Below, one piece after another: positions 17,472-27,519 of a DNA stretch of 64,000 nt. Origin of the DNA: Corynebacterium caspium DSM 44850 (GTDB taxonomy: Bacteria; Actinomycetota; Actinomycetes; Mycobacteriales; Mycobacteriaceae); assembly GCF_030440555.1 (NCBI RefSeq), contig NZ_CP047118.1:1240001-1304000 (forward strand), given 5' to 3'. The notes under the pieces were generated by a model. That model was not told the origin of the DNA, did no database searches, and was given only the letters and a program-made list of their open reading frames with translations. Numbering within the stretch: position 1 is the stretch's first letter; each line of letters opens with the position of its first letter. Made by a program: the position numbers and the translations under genes.

Positions 17472-18407
17472 GTGTCTCATTCGACGACGAATTCTAAAAA
17501 CGCCGCCCGCTTTGGGTACGCAGGCTTACCCACATGGGCGGGTCCCGCCGTCGTATTAGCTGCGCTGATAACTGGAGTGTTATTAAGCCTTAACGAATAC
17601 TCCCTAGGCAAGGTCTACTTGGGTTGTTTTGTAGCCTCCACAATATTGGTGGCTATCTGCACTCAGGCCCGCGGCTTATTTTTGACGGTAGCCTCTGTAC
17701 CTTTAATTTTTGGGGGCACCACTTTTGTTTCTTCCCTAGCTTTTAGCCGGATGCAAGCACCAAATGGAAGTGACTTTTCTAAAACCTCTCTGGTTACTTC
17801 AGTATTTCCAGTTGTCCAGTTTTTTCCCACCCTTATTTGGGTAATGGTGGCAGCTACAGCCATTGCAGTGCTGCGAGTATGGCTACTAAAACGAAATCTA
17901 GCCCGCTATTTGCGAGCTACAGAAAAAGAACGCCAACTCGCCGCTGAGATGGAACGGCGTAATCTGGAAACCGCAAATATTGCGCGCCGGGTAGGTGGAA
18001 TTAATACAATTCCGACCCCGAGCGCCCCTGGAACTCTAGCAGCAACACCTAAGGCGCCACATACTATGGAGGCAGCGCCAAAGACAGCACCTGGAGTGCA
18101 GTTTATTCCCCCGAATATCGCCGCTAATACTAGTAGCATCAGCAATGCCACGGCTGCTCCTAGCCCGAATTCTGCCAGCTCTACCCCGCGCGAAAGGCGC
18201 CAACAGCAAGCAGAGCGACGTCGCCAAGCGCTGCAATCCCAAGCCCCAGCCCAGCTCCAAGCCCAAGAACGCGAAGAACGTCGCGGGCGGCGCTATGTAG
18301 AACCTGGAGATTCTTCCCGAATCACCGTGGAAGAATTATTGGCGCGCAATAAAAATAAGCGGCGCTCCCGGCGCCCAAATCTGCACCGGGATCTCTACGA
18401 AGACTAG
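17472..18407 (+). CDS. DUF6542 domain membrane protein
   Basis: Actinobacterial membrane protein of unknown function, 311 residues. Four hydrophobic helices lie between about residues 25 and 140, followed by a basic, Ala/Pro/Gln-rich low-complexity tail with an Arg/Gln-rich stretch (ERRQQQAERRRQALQ). The N-terminal membrane part matches DUF6542, which often sits beside ispH in corynebacteria and mycobacteria, as here. The start is GTG, with TAAGAT ten bases upstream, suggesting a leaderless mRNA. The gene converges with ispH, and three 7-bp repeats separate the two stops. Confidence 0.75.
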   Translation: MSHSTTNSKNAARFGYAGLPTWAGPAVVLAALITGVLLSLNEYSLGKVYLGCFVASTILVAICTQARGLFLTVASVPLIFGGTTFVSSLAFSRMQAPNGSDFSKTSLVTSVFPVVQFFPTLIWVMVAATAIAVLRVWLLKRNLARYLRATEKERQLAAEMERRNLETANIARRVGGINTIPTPSAPGTLAATPKAPHTMEAAPKTAPGVQFIPPNIAANTSSISNATAAPSPNSASSTPRERRQQQAERRRQALQSQAPAQLQAQEREERRGRRYVEPGDSSRITVEELLARNKNKRRSRRPNLHRDLYED

Positions 18408-18428
18408 CGTTTAGCGTTTAACGTTTAA
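18408..18428. repeat. Three tandem 7-bp repeats (CGTTTAG/A)
   Basis: CGTTTAG, CGTTTAA, CGTTTAA in tandem between the convergent stops of the DUF6542 gene and ispH; the last unit includes the ispH stop codon. Probably a slippage product. Confidence 0.8.
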
Positions 18429-19378
18429 CGTCGAGGTGGGCGCAGGTCTCGCGGCAATGCGAAGGTGATTTTTTCAGTGGCGGTACGCACCTCTTCGGTA
18501 TCGTTAAATCCGCGCTCGGCTAGAAAATCCAGGACTCCATCGACCAAGATTTCCGGTACCGATGCCCCTGAGCTAATACCAACGGTATTTACTCCTTCGA
18601 GCCAGGATTCTTCTATCTGGTGGGCATAATCTACTAGGTAAGAGTTCGGGGTGCCCGCATCCAAGGCGACTTCTACTAGTCGTTTAGAATTTGAGGAATT
18701 TTGGGATCCAACCACAATTACTAAGTCACAGCGCGGCGCAATGGCTTTAACCGCGGTCTGTCGATTCTGGGTGGCATAGCAAATATCATCACTGGGCGGG
18801 TCCTGGAGCTGCGGGAAGCGCTGATGTAGCAATTCACGGATCTCCATTGTTTCATCCACTGACAAGGTGGTTTGGGAGAGCCAAATTAGTTTTTCTTCTT
18901 TTTCCAAGAAATCTGGCAGGGCATCCACCCCGCCCAAACCATCCACAATATAGGTGATATCGGGGGCTTCCCCAGCAGTGCCTTCTACTTCTTCATGGCC
19001 TTCATGCCCGATTAGCAGTATTTTAAATCCATCGCGGGCAAAGCGTTTTACTTCATTATGCACCTTAGTAACCAAAGGGCAGGAGGCATCTAGGGTATGA
19101 AGATTTCGAGATATGGCATCTTCGCGCACCGCTGGGCTTACCCCGTGGGCCGAAAACACCGTGTGGGAACCTTCCGGGACTTCGTCGGTTTCATCAACGA
19201 AGATCACTCCACGTTCCGATAAAGTTTCTACAACATAACGATTGTGCACAATTTCTTTACGCACATATACCGGAGCCCCAAATTTCTCAAGGGCTTTTTC
19301 CACCGTAATTACGGCCCGATCAACACCGGCACAATAACCACGTGGGGCGGCTAGGAGTACCTTTTTCTGCACAGACAT
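18425..19378 (-). CDS. ispH: 4-hydroxy-3-methylbut-2-enyl diphosphate reductase
   Basis: Last enzyme of the non-mevalonate isoprenoid pathway, reducing HMBPP to IPP and DMAPP with a [4Fe-4S] cluster. The three cluster cysteines are visible in [22 protein letters not shown] and CYATQNRQ; the substrate histidines lie in EIVHNRYVV and FSAHGVSP. Length is 317 residues from the ATG at 19378. A GTG three codons earlier and one two codons later are alternatives; GGGGGA lies just before. It supplies precursors for the polyprenyl synthase uppS at 31 kb. Divergent from xseA. Confidence 0.96.
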   Translation of the reverse strand: MSVQKKVLLAAPRGYCAGVDRAVITVEKALEKFGAPVYVRKEIVHNRYVVETLSERGVIFVDETDEVPEGSHTVFSAHGVSPAVREDAISRNLHTLDASCPLVTKVHNEVKRFARDGFKILLIGHEGHEEVEGTAGEAPDITYIVDGLGGVDALPDFLEKEEKLIWLSQTTLSVDETMEIRELLHQRFPQLQDPPSDDICYATQNRQTAVKAIAPRCDLVIVVGSQNSSNSKRLVEVALDAGTPNSYLVDYAHQIEESWLEGVNTVGISSGASVPEILVDGVLDFLAERGFNDTEEVRTATEKITFALPRDLRPPRR

Positions 19379-19463
19379 GTCCCCCACAGTATCTAAACTG
19401 ACCGAACTTGCCTACACTGGGCCCAGCAGTTTGACACTTATTGGAATTGGGGTCCTAGCTCAC

Positions 19464-20705
19464 ATGTCTAAAGTAGTTACCGGGGTGGATAATCCGTTAC
19501 CTGTCCGCGACGTCAACTCGATGGTTAAGGGATGGATCGAAAGGCTTGGTCATGTCTGGGTAGAAGGACAGTTAACCCAGGTCAACATGAAGCCTTCCTG
19601 GAAACTCAGTTATCTAACTTTGCGTGATACTGAAGCTGAAGCCAGTGTGCAAGTTACCTGCCCTACTAATCTTTTGCGAGACGCCGCGGTGCCACTGCGC
19701 GATGGGGATCGTGTCGTCGTTTATGCAAAACCGGCGTTTTATGCCGGCCGTGGCTCTTTTTCTTTATGGGCCACTGAAATTCGCCATGTGGGCGTGGGCG
19801 AATTATTAGCCCGCATTGAAAGATTAAGACAACAGCTAGCCCAAGAAGGGCTTTTCGACGCCGCGCGTAAGCACCCACTACCATATCTGCCCCAATGTAT
19901 CGGGCTGATTACAGGACGTGGCTCTGCGGCAGAAAGGGATGTGCTTTCGGTAGCGCGAGCCCGCTGGGAGAATGTCCAGTTTCGCGTCATTAATACCGCA
20001 GTACAAGGCGCTAATGCCGTCCCTGAGGTTATTGCTGCCTTGCAGGAATTAGATGCAGATCCGGTAGTGGATGTAATTATTATTGCCCGTGGCGGTGGTT
20101 CGGTGGAAGATTTATTGCCTTTTTCCGAAGAAGCTTTGCAGCGGGCAGTAGCAGCTGCGCAAACTCCAGTAGTTTCAGCTATTGGACATGAACCAGATAA
20201 TCCGGTGCTAGATAATGTGGCCGATTTGCGGGCGGCAACCCCCACCGATGCAGCTAAACGGGTGGTCCCAGATGCAGCACAAGAACGCGCCCTTGTAGCA
20301 GAGGCGCGAGCACGCGCAGCAGCATCTTTGCGGGGTTGGGTGCGTCGGGAAGCAGAATTTATTACCCAGCTGCGATCTCGTCCGGCATTAGCGGATCCGA
20401 TGCTGCAGATTCGAAATCAAGGTGAAATTATTATGCGGGCCCGCGCAGATATTCAAAGGGCAATTTCTGCCCAGTTAAACCAGGAGAAGAATTTGGTGGC
20501 ATCGTTACGGGCCCGGGTTAGTGCTTTAGGGCCAGCAGCTACTTTGAATCGTGGCTATGCAGTATTGCAGGTTATTCCGCGCGACCAAGGAAATCCGCAG
20601 GTAGTAACTAAGATTTCTCAAGTGGATCCGGGTTCTCAGTTGCGCATCAGAGTAACCGATGGCTCGATTACAGCAGCTGCAATGGGCACTGAGCTAGCAC
20701 CTTAA
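19464..20705 (+). CDS. xseA: Exodeoxyribonuclease VII large subunit
   Basis: Large subunit of ExoVII, a single-strand-specific exonuclease acting in both directions. An N-terminal OB-fold (about residues 15-105, with [14 protein letters not shown]) precedes the catalytic domain with the signature [20 protein letters not shown] (about 235-255). A helical Arg/Ala-rich region and a small C-terminal domain (GYAVLQ) follow. I took the ATG at 19464 (413 residues); the frame is open 29 codons further, but that part covers a TACACT -10-like element and has no homology. xseB follows 59 bases downstream. Confidence 0.95.
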   Translation: MSKVVTGVDNPLPVRDVNSMVKGWIERLGHVWVEGQLTQVNMKPSWKLSYLTLRDTEAEASVQVTCPTNLLRDAAVPLRDGDRVVVYAKPAFYAGRGSFSLWATEIRHVGVGELLARIERLRQQLAQEGLFDAARKHPLPYLPQCIGLITGRGSAAERDVLSVARARWENVQFRVINTAVQGANAVPEVIAALQELDADPVVDVIIIARGGGSVEDLLPFSEEALQRAVAAAQTPVVSAIGHEPDNPVLDNVADLRAATPTDAAKRVVPDAAQERALVAEARARAAASLRGWVRREAEFITQLRSRPALADPMLQIRNQGEIIMRARADIQRAISAQLNQEKNLVASLRARVSALGPAATLNRGYAVLQVIPRDQGNPQVVTKISQVDPGSQLRIRVTDGSITAAAMGTELAP

Positions 20706-20764
20706 AAGCCTGTTTTAAGATAATCTGCACCAAATCCAAAAATAATTTAGAAATGAGACCCCTA

Positions 20765-21019
20765 ATGGCTGATACTTTTGGCACCGGCGAATTCAAACCC
20801 GAAGCCCTAATTCCGGTAAACGAGCTTTCTTATGAGCAAGCCCGTGAAGAATTAATTGAAGTAGTAAAAATCCTAGAATTAGGCCAAATGGGCCTCGATG
20901 AATCTCTGGCTTATTGGGAACGCGGCGAGGCCTTAGCTAAGCGTTGTGAAGAACAATTAGGCCAAGCTGCGGCGCGCGTTGAGGCAGCTCTTAATAGCCC
21001 GGAAAACTCTCAGGCTTAA
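20765..21019 (+). CDS. xseB: Exodeoxyribonuclease VII small subunit
   Basis: Small helical subunit that binds along XseA and is needed for ExoVII activity. The family core [18 protein letters not shown] and [19 protein letters not shown] is complete. I took the ATG at 20765 (MADTFGT, 84 residues); an in-frame ATG at 20753 would add four residues, and neither has a clear ribosome binding site. Confidence 0.94.
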   Translation: MADTFGTGEFKPEALIPVNELSYEQAREELIEVVKILELGQMGLDESLAYWERGEALAKRCEEQLGQAAARVEAALNSPENSQA

Positions 21020-21049
21020 ACCGCTGCCGGCGCGCAGCCGGTCACGCTA

Positions 21050-21634
21050 CTAGCGCGCAGCCAGCTTCGCCCCGAGAGGTGCTGCTTTGAGCACAAGAGA
21101 AATTAGGGTTTCGAATTCTTTTTCCGTAGCAGCTCCACTTAGTAGCACCGTTGCTCCTGCGGGAGTACGCAGCGCCCAGATATCTCGAACTTCTGGGTCC
21201 TTATCTGCACTGGTGTAGATCTGTACTGGGGTGGCATCGACAGTGATTTCTTGGGAAAGTTCTCGCAAATTGGGGTCATTTTCACGCACCGCTTTAGGTA
21301 TATCTAAGCTCGTTTGGGTGAGCTGAATATAACCTTCACCAGCAATTACATAACCCACCACGGCGGCAGTTTTCTCCCCTAAAAAGGCTCGTCTAACTGA
21401 GTTTGGGGTCCAATTTGCAGGCACTTGAGGATTAACGATCGGAAAATCTGCAGATCGCGCTTCCATAGTTAAAAAAGTTTCCGGATCAACGGAAATAACT
21501 GGCATATTTTCTGGCTGCCCGCGTTCAAAACTACACATTCCGGTAAGGCCCACTCCGGCCATCATTAGCACTACTACACCTAAGGAAAGCAACATATCGG
21601 TGGCACCTTGGAAGAGCCTGGGTTTCTCAGCCAT
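21050..21634 (-). CDS. DUF4245 membrane-anchored protein
   Basis: Actinobacterial protein of unknown function, 194 residues from the ATG at 21634. One N-terminal membrane helix (MLLSLGVVVLMMAGVGLTG) is followed by an extracytoplasmic domain that starts FPIVNPQVPANWTPNSVR and ends with a segment rich in small residues. This matches DUF4245, usually found between xseB and glpX in corynebacteria and mycobacteria, as here. An ATG 13 codons earlier is open but unlikely. Confidence 0.85.
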   Translation of the reverse strand: MAEKPRLFQGATDMLLSLGVVVLMMAGVGLTGMCSFERGQPENMPVISVDPETFLTMEARSADFPIVNPQVPANWTPNSVRRAFLGEKTAAVVGYVIAGEGYIQLTQTSLDIPKAVRENDPNLRELSQEITVDATPVQIYTSADKDPEVRDIWALRTPAGATVLLSGAATEKEFETLISLVLKAAPLGAKLAAR

Positions 21635-21839
21635 GGCGCTAAGTATGGCACGACTACCTTTAGAGCACCGCAAAGCAGGCAGCCCTTTAGCTCAATATGC
21701 ACCCAATTTTTAATCATTTACCTACAGATGAGGGTAACAAAGGCATATACTATGCACTTTAATGCCACAATGGGGACACACATTAGTTACTCATAATCCC
21801 GGCTCACACCTATTTGCCGGAGAAGGAACTTAAATAATT

Positions 21840-22868
21840 ATGACTCGCTCTGAATCATCAGATGCTGCCCTACAAGCACATTTAGATGCACCTGATCGCA
21901 ATCTGGCAATGGAATTAGTGCGAGTTACTGAAGCCGCCGCGCTTGCAAGCGGACGCTGGGTAGGCCGCGGAATGAAAGAAGAAGGCGACGGAGCAGCTGT
22001 TGACGCGATGCGTGAACTCATAAGCTCTGTCTCTATGGATGGCGTGGTCGTCATCGGTGAAGGCGAAAAAGATAAAGCCCCCATGCTCTATAACGGAGAA
22101 ATGGTGGGCAATGGTTATGGGCCAGAAGTTGATATTGCAGTAGATCCAGTAGATGGCACCACTTTGATGGCAGAGGGGCGCCCAAATGCAATATCAGTTA
22201 TTGCCGCAGCTGAGCGCGGCTCGATGCTACCTACTTCAGAAGCTTTCTATATGCAAAAACTAGTGGTAGGCGCTAGTGCCGCTGGAAAAGTAGATATCGA
22301 AGCACCAGTTGCTCATAATGTTGCAGCAGTAGCGCAAGCTAAAGGAATTCATACCTCCGAGGTAACTGTATTGCTGTTGGATCGCCCGCGGCATACCGAT
22401 TTAATTGCAGAAGTTCGCCGGGCTGGCGCTAAAGTGCGCCTTATTTCTGATGGCGACGTTGCCGGGGCGGTAGCGGCGGCTAAATCGGGCAATGGCGTAG
22501 ATATTCTCATGGGTATCGGGGGTACCCCTGAGGCGATCATTGCAGCTTGTGCCATGAAATGTATGGGGGGAGAAATTCAGGGCAAATTTGCTCCTCAGTC
22601 AGATTATGAACTTCAAAGAGTAATTGCTGCTGGATACGATCTAAATCGCGTTTTTAGCACCAATGACCTGGTAAATTCTGATAATTGCTATTTTGCTGCC
22701 ACCGGGGTCACCAATGGGGATCTCCTTGGTGGAGTCAGCTACCGGGCAGATGGTGCGACCACGCAATCGCTGCTTATGCGTTCTAAATCTGGCACGGTTC
22801 GTTATTTGGAATCTCGCCACCACTTGCAGAAATTGCAAGAATATTCAGTAATCGATTACACCGCTTAA
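21840..22868 (+). CDS. glpX: Class II fructose-1,6-bisphosphatase
   Basis: Gluconeogenic enzyme converting fructose 1,6-bisphosphate to fructose 6-phosphate. The metal-binding motifs GEGEKDKAP (about residue 73) and DPVDGTT (about 101) of GlpX are present, along with a glycine-rich [20 protein letters not shown] segment. Length is 342 residues, normal for the family. GGAGAAGGA lies about a dozen bases before the ATG. In corynebacteria this is normally the only FBPase, so it is probably essential for growth on acids; fumC, eno and gapX in the window fit the same metabolism. A terminator follows. Confidence 0.96.
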   Translation: MTRSESSDAALQAHLDAPDRNLAMELVRVTEAAALASGRWVGRGMKEEGDGAAVDAMRELISSVSMDGVVVIGEGEKDKAPMLYNGEMVGNGYGPEVDIAVDPVDGTTLMAEGRPNAISVIAAAERGSMLPTSEAFYMQKLVVGASAAGKVDIEAPVAHNVAAVAQAKGIHTSEVTVLLLDRPRHTDLIAEVRRAGAKVRLISDGDVAGAVAAAKSGNGVDILMGIGGTPEAIIAACAMKCMGGEIQGKFAPQSDYELQRVIAAGYDLNRVFSTNDLVNSDNCYFAATGVTNGDLLGGVSYRADGATTQSLLMRSKSGTVRYLESRHHLQKLQEYSVIDYTA

Positions 22869-22885
22869 CCCAAACCGCCACTTTT

Positions 22886-22930
22886 GGTTGCCCTCGCTAG
22901 CCCCATCTCTGCTAGGGCAACCGTTTTATT
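22886..22930 (+). terminator. Intrinsic terminator of glpX
   Basis: GGTTGCCCT (22886-22894) pairs with AGGGCAACC (22914-22922), followed by GTTTTATT. Confidence 0.85.
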
Positions 22931-23036
22931 GGGCATAATTGGTTATATCGGCGCAGGAAATTTTTGAATTTACTTGCTTAACCGACGTCGATGCTTGCTC
23001 CCGATCTCTCTTTCCACGAAATCTAAGGTGACTTTT

Positions 23037-24437
23037 ATGGCAGCGCAGGAATTCCGTATTGAACACGACACTATGGGAGAGGTAAAAGTTCCTCTTCATG
23101 CCCTATGGCAGGCACAAACACAACGTGCAGTAGAAAACTTTCCTATTTCAGGCCGCGGCCTTGAGGCAGCACAAATTCGCGCCCTTGGTTTACTAAAGGC
23201 AGCTTGTGCGCAGGTAAATAAGGATTCCGGCGCGCTAGATGCGACAAAAGCCGATGCTATTATTGCCGCCGCCATGGAGATCGCTGCTGGTAAACACGAT
23301 AAAGAATTCCCCATTGATGTTTTCCAGACCGGCTCTGGTACTTCCTCGAATATGAATAGCAATGAAGTTATTGCCTCCATTGCGCATCGTAATGGCGTAG
23401 AAGTTCACCCCAATGATCACGTGAATATGGGGCAATCTTCTAATGACACCTTCCCCACTGCCACCCACGTAGCGGCCACCGAATCGGCAGTAAATTACCT
23501 GATTCCAGCACTTCATGAACTCCATGATTCCCTGGCTGCAAAAGCCACAGCCTGGCGTGAGGTGGTGAAATCTGGGCGTACACACCTAATGGATGCGGTG
23601 CCAGTTACCCTAGGCCAAGAATTTGGCGGCTATGCGCGCCAAATAGCTGCCGGGATTGAACGTATTGAAGCTACTTTGCCCCGTCTTGGCGAATTAGCTA
23701 TTGGCGGCACTGCTACTGGTACTGGCCTTAATACTTCTGCAGATTTCGGTGCCAAAGTAACTGCTGAGCTAGTAAAACTCACTGGTATCGCAGAACTTAC
23801 CGAAGCCAAAAACCATTTCGAGGCCCAAGCTAACCGTGATGCCTTAGTGGAGTATTCCGGAGCTATGCGCACGGTAGCAGTATCGCTTTATAAGATTGCC
23901 AACGATATTCGCCTGATGGGTTCAGGACCGCTCACCGGTTTTGCTGAAATCCATCTGCCAGATCTACAGCCTGGTTCCTCTATTATGCCAGGTAAAGTGA
24001 ATCCGGTTTTGTGTGAAACTGCCACCCAGGTAGCTGCACAGGTAATTGGTAATGATGCCGCTATCGCTTTTGGCGGTACTCAAGGCCAATTTGAACTCAA
24101 TGTTTTCATTCCTATGATGGCGCGAAATGTGCTGGAATCTGCGCGTTTGCTAGCTAATACTGCCCGGGTATTTGCCACTCGCCTAGTAGATGGCATTGAG
24201 CCAAATATTGAGCGGATGAAAACTCTGGCCGAGTCTTCTCCCTCGATTGTGACTCCTTTAAATTCTGCAATCGGCTACGAAGCCGCTGCTAAAGTTGCTA
24301 AATATGCCCTCAAAGAAGGCATTACCATCCGGGAGGCGGTAATTGCTTTGGGATATGTGGATGGGGAACGTCTCACCGAAGAAGAACTAGATAAGCGACT
24401 CGATGTTTTGCGTATGAGCAATATTGATCGCGATTAG
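23037..24437 (+). CDS. fumC: Class II fumarate hydratase
   Basis: TCA-cycle enzyme interconverting fumarate and malate, an oxygen-stable homotetramer without iron-sulfur cluster. The family motifs [29 protein letters not shown] and the signature [11 protein letters not shown] are intact. Length from the chosen ATG is 466 residues. The start is set by AAGGTG eight bases upstream and by the conserved [14 protein letters not shown]; the frame is open 21 codons further without homology. It stands alone between two hairpin terminators. Confidence 0.97.
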   Translation: MAAQEFRIEHDTMGEVKVPLHALWQAQTQRAVENFPISGRGLEAAQIRALGLLKAACAQVNKDSGALDATKADAIIAAAMEIAAGKHDKEFPIDVFQTGSGTSSNMNSNEVIASIAHRNGVEVHPNDHVNMGQSSNDTFPTATHVAATESAVNYLIPALHELHDSLAAKATAWREVVKSGRTHLMDAVPVTLGQEFGGYARQIAAGIERIEATLPRLGELAIGGTATGTGLNTSADFGAKVTAELVKLTGIAELTEAKNHFEAQANRDALVEYSGAMRTVAVSLYKIANDIRLMGSGPLTGFAEIHLPDLQPGSSIMPGKVNPVLCETATQVAAQVIGNDAAIAFGGTQGQFELNVFIPMMARNVLESARLLANTARVFATRLVDGIEPNIERMKTLAESSPSIVTPLNSAIGYEAAAKVAKYALKEGITIREAVIALGYVDGERLTEEELDKRLDVLRMSNIDRD

Positions 24438-24472
24438 CTAAAACCGTTAGCTAATAGGCTTATTGCCTTCTA

Positions 24473-24514
24473 AAGCCGGCACTATCTTGAGCTATCTCAA
24501 GGTGGTGCCGGCTT
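24473..24514 (+). terminator. Nested hairpin after fumC
   Basis: AAGCCGGCAC (24473-24482) pairs perfectly with GTGCCGGCTT (24505-24514), and inside it CTTGAG-CTAT-CTCAAG (24486-24501) forms a second stem. The trailing uridine run is short (TT on this strand, TTT on the other), so termination may be bidirectional but modest. Confidence 0.65.
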
Positions 24515-24545
24515 AAACCTATGGACAACTAATAAATATTTACTA

Positions 24546-24568
24546 AGTGCAGATTTGCACTCAGTGCA
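24546..24568. promoter_or_regulatory. Candidate operator of the tetR-efflux pair
   Basis: AGTGCA (24546-24551) and TGCACT (24556-24561) are exact inverses with a 4-base spacer; a third half-site AGTGCA follows at 24563-24568. It lies about 25 bases before the tetR start, a usual place for an autorepressor site. Confidence 0.55.
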
Positions 24569-24591
24569 TATTGGGCGTAGCTTTGGTCCCT

Positions 24592-25230
24592 GTGACTACT
24601 GAAGTTTTAAGTTTGCGGGCACAGAAACGCCAAGCCACCTATGCAGCGATCCGCACACAGGCTGCCAAATTAGTAATTGAACGCGGCTTTGATGCCGTAA
24701 CCGTGGAAGATATTTGTGCCGCAGCTCGAGTATCTAAGCGCACTTTTTTTAATTATGTTGATTCCAAAGAATCTGCAGTACTTGGCCCTCTTATGCCGCT
24801 GCCCACAGCCGAATATAAAGCGGCCTTCCTCCGTACTATTCATCCCAGCTTGGTACGTGCCGTGCTGAATTTTTTGGTAGATCCAGCTGTCGCAGTAGAA
24901 AAAGAAGAAGGCACTGAGCTAATGCGGCTGTGTAGAGAAATCTATAAAACACACCCCCTATTAGCGGCAAACCATGTGGCTCGCAATCGGGCTTTTATAG
25001 ACGAAGCCTTAGAAATAACCACCGCTTATTTAGAAGCTCATCCAGCCAAGCGAGTATTTCCGCAGAGCTCTTTGCTAGAAGAAGCTGCGTGCATCGCTGG
25101 TTTAGCCTGGTCTGCGCTGCACGTCGGAATGCACCAATGGCTGCGTGAGAACAGTAGTCAACACTCTCTTCGTGAAACTTGTCACCATGCTCTAACTATG
25201 ATGCTTTCTCTTGAAAGGCCCACCGTATGA
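24592..25230 (+). CDS. TetR family transcriptional regulator
   Basis: DNA-binding repressor, 212 residues from the GTG at 24592. The N-terminal helix-turn-helix is clear (VTVEDICAAARVSKRTFFNY, about residues 36-55). The C-terminal ligand domain is not assignable. The frame opens further upstream at 24547, but that would place the start inside the AGTGCA operator repeats and adds no family sequence. Its stop overlaps the ATG of the following DHA2 efflux pump by four bases (ATGA), so it most likely controls that pump and itself. Confidence 0.88.
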   Translation: MTTEVLSLRAQKRQATYAAIRTQAAKLVIERGFDAVTVEDICAAARVSKRTFFNYVDSKESAVLGPLMPLPTAEYKAAFLRTIHPSLVRAVLNFLVDPAVAVEKEEGTELMRLCREIYKTHPLLAANHVARNRAFIDEALEITTAYLEAHPAKRVFPQSSLLEEAACIAGLAWSALHVGMHQWLRENSSQHSLRETCHHALTMMLSLERPTV

Positions 25231-26717
25231 CTAATCCTGCCGCGGATACCCGAAAACGCCTGCCATGGATCATTGCCGCACTAATGCTCTCAATGCTTAT
25301 GAGTGCGCTTGGACAAATGGTTTTCTCTACCGCTTTGCCCACGATTGTTGGCGAACTTGGTGGCGTAGAACATATGAGTTGGGTAATTTCTGGCTTTTTG
25401 GTAGCAGAAACTATAGCTTTACCCATATTCGGTAAATTAGGCGACCAAATGGGTCGCAAAAATCTTTTTATGCTAGTAAATGGCCTATTTGTAATTGGCT
25501 CATTTATGGGCGGCAGTGCGAATTCGATGCTGCTGCTTATTATTGCCCGCATTGTGCAAGGTATTGCAGCTGGCGGCATGATGATTCTTTCCCAATCTAT
25601 TACCGCTGAAGTAACTACCCCGCGAGAACGCGGCAAATATATGGGCATTATGGGCTCCGCATTTGCCGTAGCTTCAGTACTTGGCCCAGTTCTTGGTGGC
25701 TGGTTTACTGATGGCCCAGGTTGGCGTTGGGGCCTGTGGCTAAATATTCCCATTGGCTTTATTGCAATGGGTGCTATTTGGTTCCTCTTACGCTTAGAAC
25801 CTAAGAAAGTACGCCTTAACCTTGATATTTGGGGCATGATCACCATGATTATTGCCACCTCTTCGCTAGTTCTAACCCTAACCTGGGGAGGTAATGAATT
25901 CCCCTGGTTAAGTGCTCAAATACTAGGATTAGCACTGCTTACTATAATTTTTGGCGCTCTATTTATTTTTATTGAATCACGCACTGCAGACCCCATTGTG
26001 CCCATGCGGGTATTCCGGAATCGCAATTTTGCACTGACCACTATTGCTAGTTTTGGTCTGGGCATTTTCATGTTTGGTTCCCTGGCTTATATGCCTACTT
26101 ATCTACAAATGGTGCACGCCATGACCCCCACCCATGCGGGACTCATGATGATTACCATGATGCTAGGTATCTTAATCACTTCACTTTCGGTAGGAAATCT
26201 AGTTTCTCGAACTGGAAAATATAAGCGCTACCCAATTGTGGGAATGGCTGTAGTTACTGTCGCTTTAGTACTTCTTTCCACTTTAACTAGCGATACTTCT
26301 CTAGTTATTTATGGCATTTATATGTTCATTTTCGGCTTTGGTATCGGCGCTACCATGCAGGTATTGGTACTAATTGCCCAAACTTCCTTCCCAGTAGCAG
26401 AAGTCGGCACAGTAACTGGGACAAATAATTTTATTCGACAAATTGGCAGTGCCGTAGGTGCTGCATTAGTAGGTGGAATATTTGTAAATAGACTCACCAC
26501 CTTCTTAGCCGAGAGGCTCCCGCAAAGCAGTGGCAAAATTTCTCACCTCACCCCTTCAATGGTGATCAACCTGCCAGAACCTATAAAGGCCGCCATTGAA
26601 TCCAGCTATAACGACGCCCTCACCCCAATCTTCTTGCTCCTAGCCCCACTTTCCGCAATTTGTTGTGTGGCCTTGCTCTTCCTACGAGAAGAACATTTAC
26701 AAGACACTAACGCCTAA
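25227..26717 (+). CDS. DHA2 family (EmrB/QacA-type) drug efflux transporter
   Basis: Proton-driven multidrug exporter of the major facilitator superfamily, 496 residues with about fourteen hydrophobic segments, the DHA2 size. Motif A (GKLGDQMGRKN, about residue 70) and motif C (ASVLGPVLGGWF, about 150) of drug:H+ antiporters are present, as is an acidic/polar first helix. Substrates are unknown. It is coupled to the upstream tetR by ATGA overlap. The convergent neighbour downstream begins after 22 bases, with no visible terminator. Confidence 0.9.
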   Translation: MTNPAADTRKRLPWIIAALMLSMLMSALGQMVFSTALPTIVGELGGVEHMSWVISGFLVAETIALPIFGKLGDQMGRKNLFMLVNGLFVIGSFMGGSANSMLLLIIARIVQGIAAGGMMILSQSITAEVTTPRERGKYMGIMGSAFAVASVLGPVLGGWFTDGPGWRWGLWLNIPIGFIAMGAIWFLLRLEPKKVRLNLDIWGMITMIIATSSLVLTLTWGGNEFPWLSAQILGLALLTIIFGALFIFIESRTADPIVPMRVFRNRNFALTTIASFGLGIFMFGSLAYMPTYLQMVHAMTPTHAGLMMITMMLGILITSLSVGNLVSRTGKYKRYPIVGMAVVTVALVLLSTLTSDTSLVIYGIYMFIFGFGIGATMQVLVLIAQTSFPVAEVGTVTGTNNFIRQIGSAVGAALVGGIFVNRLTTFLAERLPQSSGKISHLTPSMVINLPEPIKAAIESSYNDALTPIFLLLAPLSAICCVALLFLREEHLQDTNA

Positions 26718-26739
26718 TAGCGCTAGTTTGGGGAAGGTC

Positions 26740-27495
26740 TTATTTGCGACGGCGCCCCGGCTTGCCCGGCTTGGCGCCCTTACCTGCCTTGACCGCCTTG
26801 CCCGCCTTGCCCTGTTTGGCCGCCTGCTTTTCGCGGGCGGCTTTTCGCGTAGCTTTAGCTTGGGATTTCTCCTTGGCTTTTAATTTGGTGGCCGGTTTAG
26901 CAGCGGTACCTGCGCTACTTCTTCCCGAGCTGGCCCGGCGTCCTCGAGTAATTCCTACAAAATCTTGAATCGCCGGAGAATCCTTATCCTTATGCCATAA
27001 TAGAGCGATTATATTTGCCGGGCGCACTTTATCGTCTTGGAGTAGTAGTGGGGCCACTAATTTTCCAGAAAGTACCCGCAAAAGTGGATAAGGGGCTATT
27101 GCGATTCCCACATTAGCCGCCACTATTTGTAAAGCGCTGCGTACAGCGGCTATATCTACTTGCCCTGTATCAGGTATTTCGTAGTTAATAATCTCTGCTG
27201 CGAGTTCTTGGCGCGGAAGTTCTCGTTGCCCAATTTCAGCGAAAATAGATTCCGCAGGCACAGCTACTCCGAGGGCCTCTTCGTAGAGTTCTACTAAGTG
27301 ATAGTCCTCACGTAAAGCGGCGGTAAACCTGGCATCGGGAAGCCTTATTAGGGCTAGATCTACCTGTCCAGCTAGTAATTCGCTAAGCGGATCATCACTT
27401 ATATGGGTTTCTAACTGTGGGTTTGCGGTGTAGGAATTATAGCGCTGGAACCATTTTGCAGGTTCGGTGCCGGTGACAAAGCTCAGGGTGGGCAT
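26740..27495 (-). CDS. LysR-type effector-binding domain protein without HTH, basic tail
   Basis: 251 residues. Residues 1-175 resemble the substrate-binding domain of LysR regulators (ISDDPLSELLAGQVDLALIRLP, then VAANVGIAIAPYPLLRVL), but there is no N-terminal helix-turn-helix. The tail from about 180 is extremely Lys/Ala/Gly-rich (for example KQGKAGKAVKAGKGAK) and could bind nucleic acid. The start is an ATG whose next residues (MPTLSFVTGTEP) already belong to the effector domain, and TAGCAT lies seven bases upstream, so this looks complete, not truncated. It diverges from a DUF5997 gene with only 24 bases between the starts, a pairing I recall from other actinobacteria. Function unknown. 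Confidence 0.75.
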   Translation of the reverse strand: MPTLSFVTGTEPAKWFQRYNSYTANPQLETHISDDPLSELLAGQVDLALIRLPDARFTAALREDYHLVELYEEALGVAVPAESIFAEIGQRELPRQELAAEIINYEIPDTGQVDIAAVRSALQIVAANVGIAIAPYPLLRVLSGKLVAPLLLQDDKVRPANIIALLWHKDKDSPAIQDFVGITRGRRASSGRSSAGTAAKPATKLKAKEKSQAKATRKAAREKQAAKQGKAGKAVKAGKGAKPGKPGRRRK

Positions 27496-27519
27496 TAGTT
27501 CATGCTACCGTGATTCATC

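Noticed and set aside
24547..24591. N-terminal extension of TetR (start at 24547)
   Set aside because: It runs through the AGTGCA operator repeats, has no family sequence, and a GTG with better context follows at 24592.
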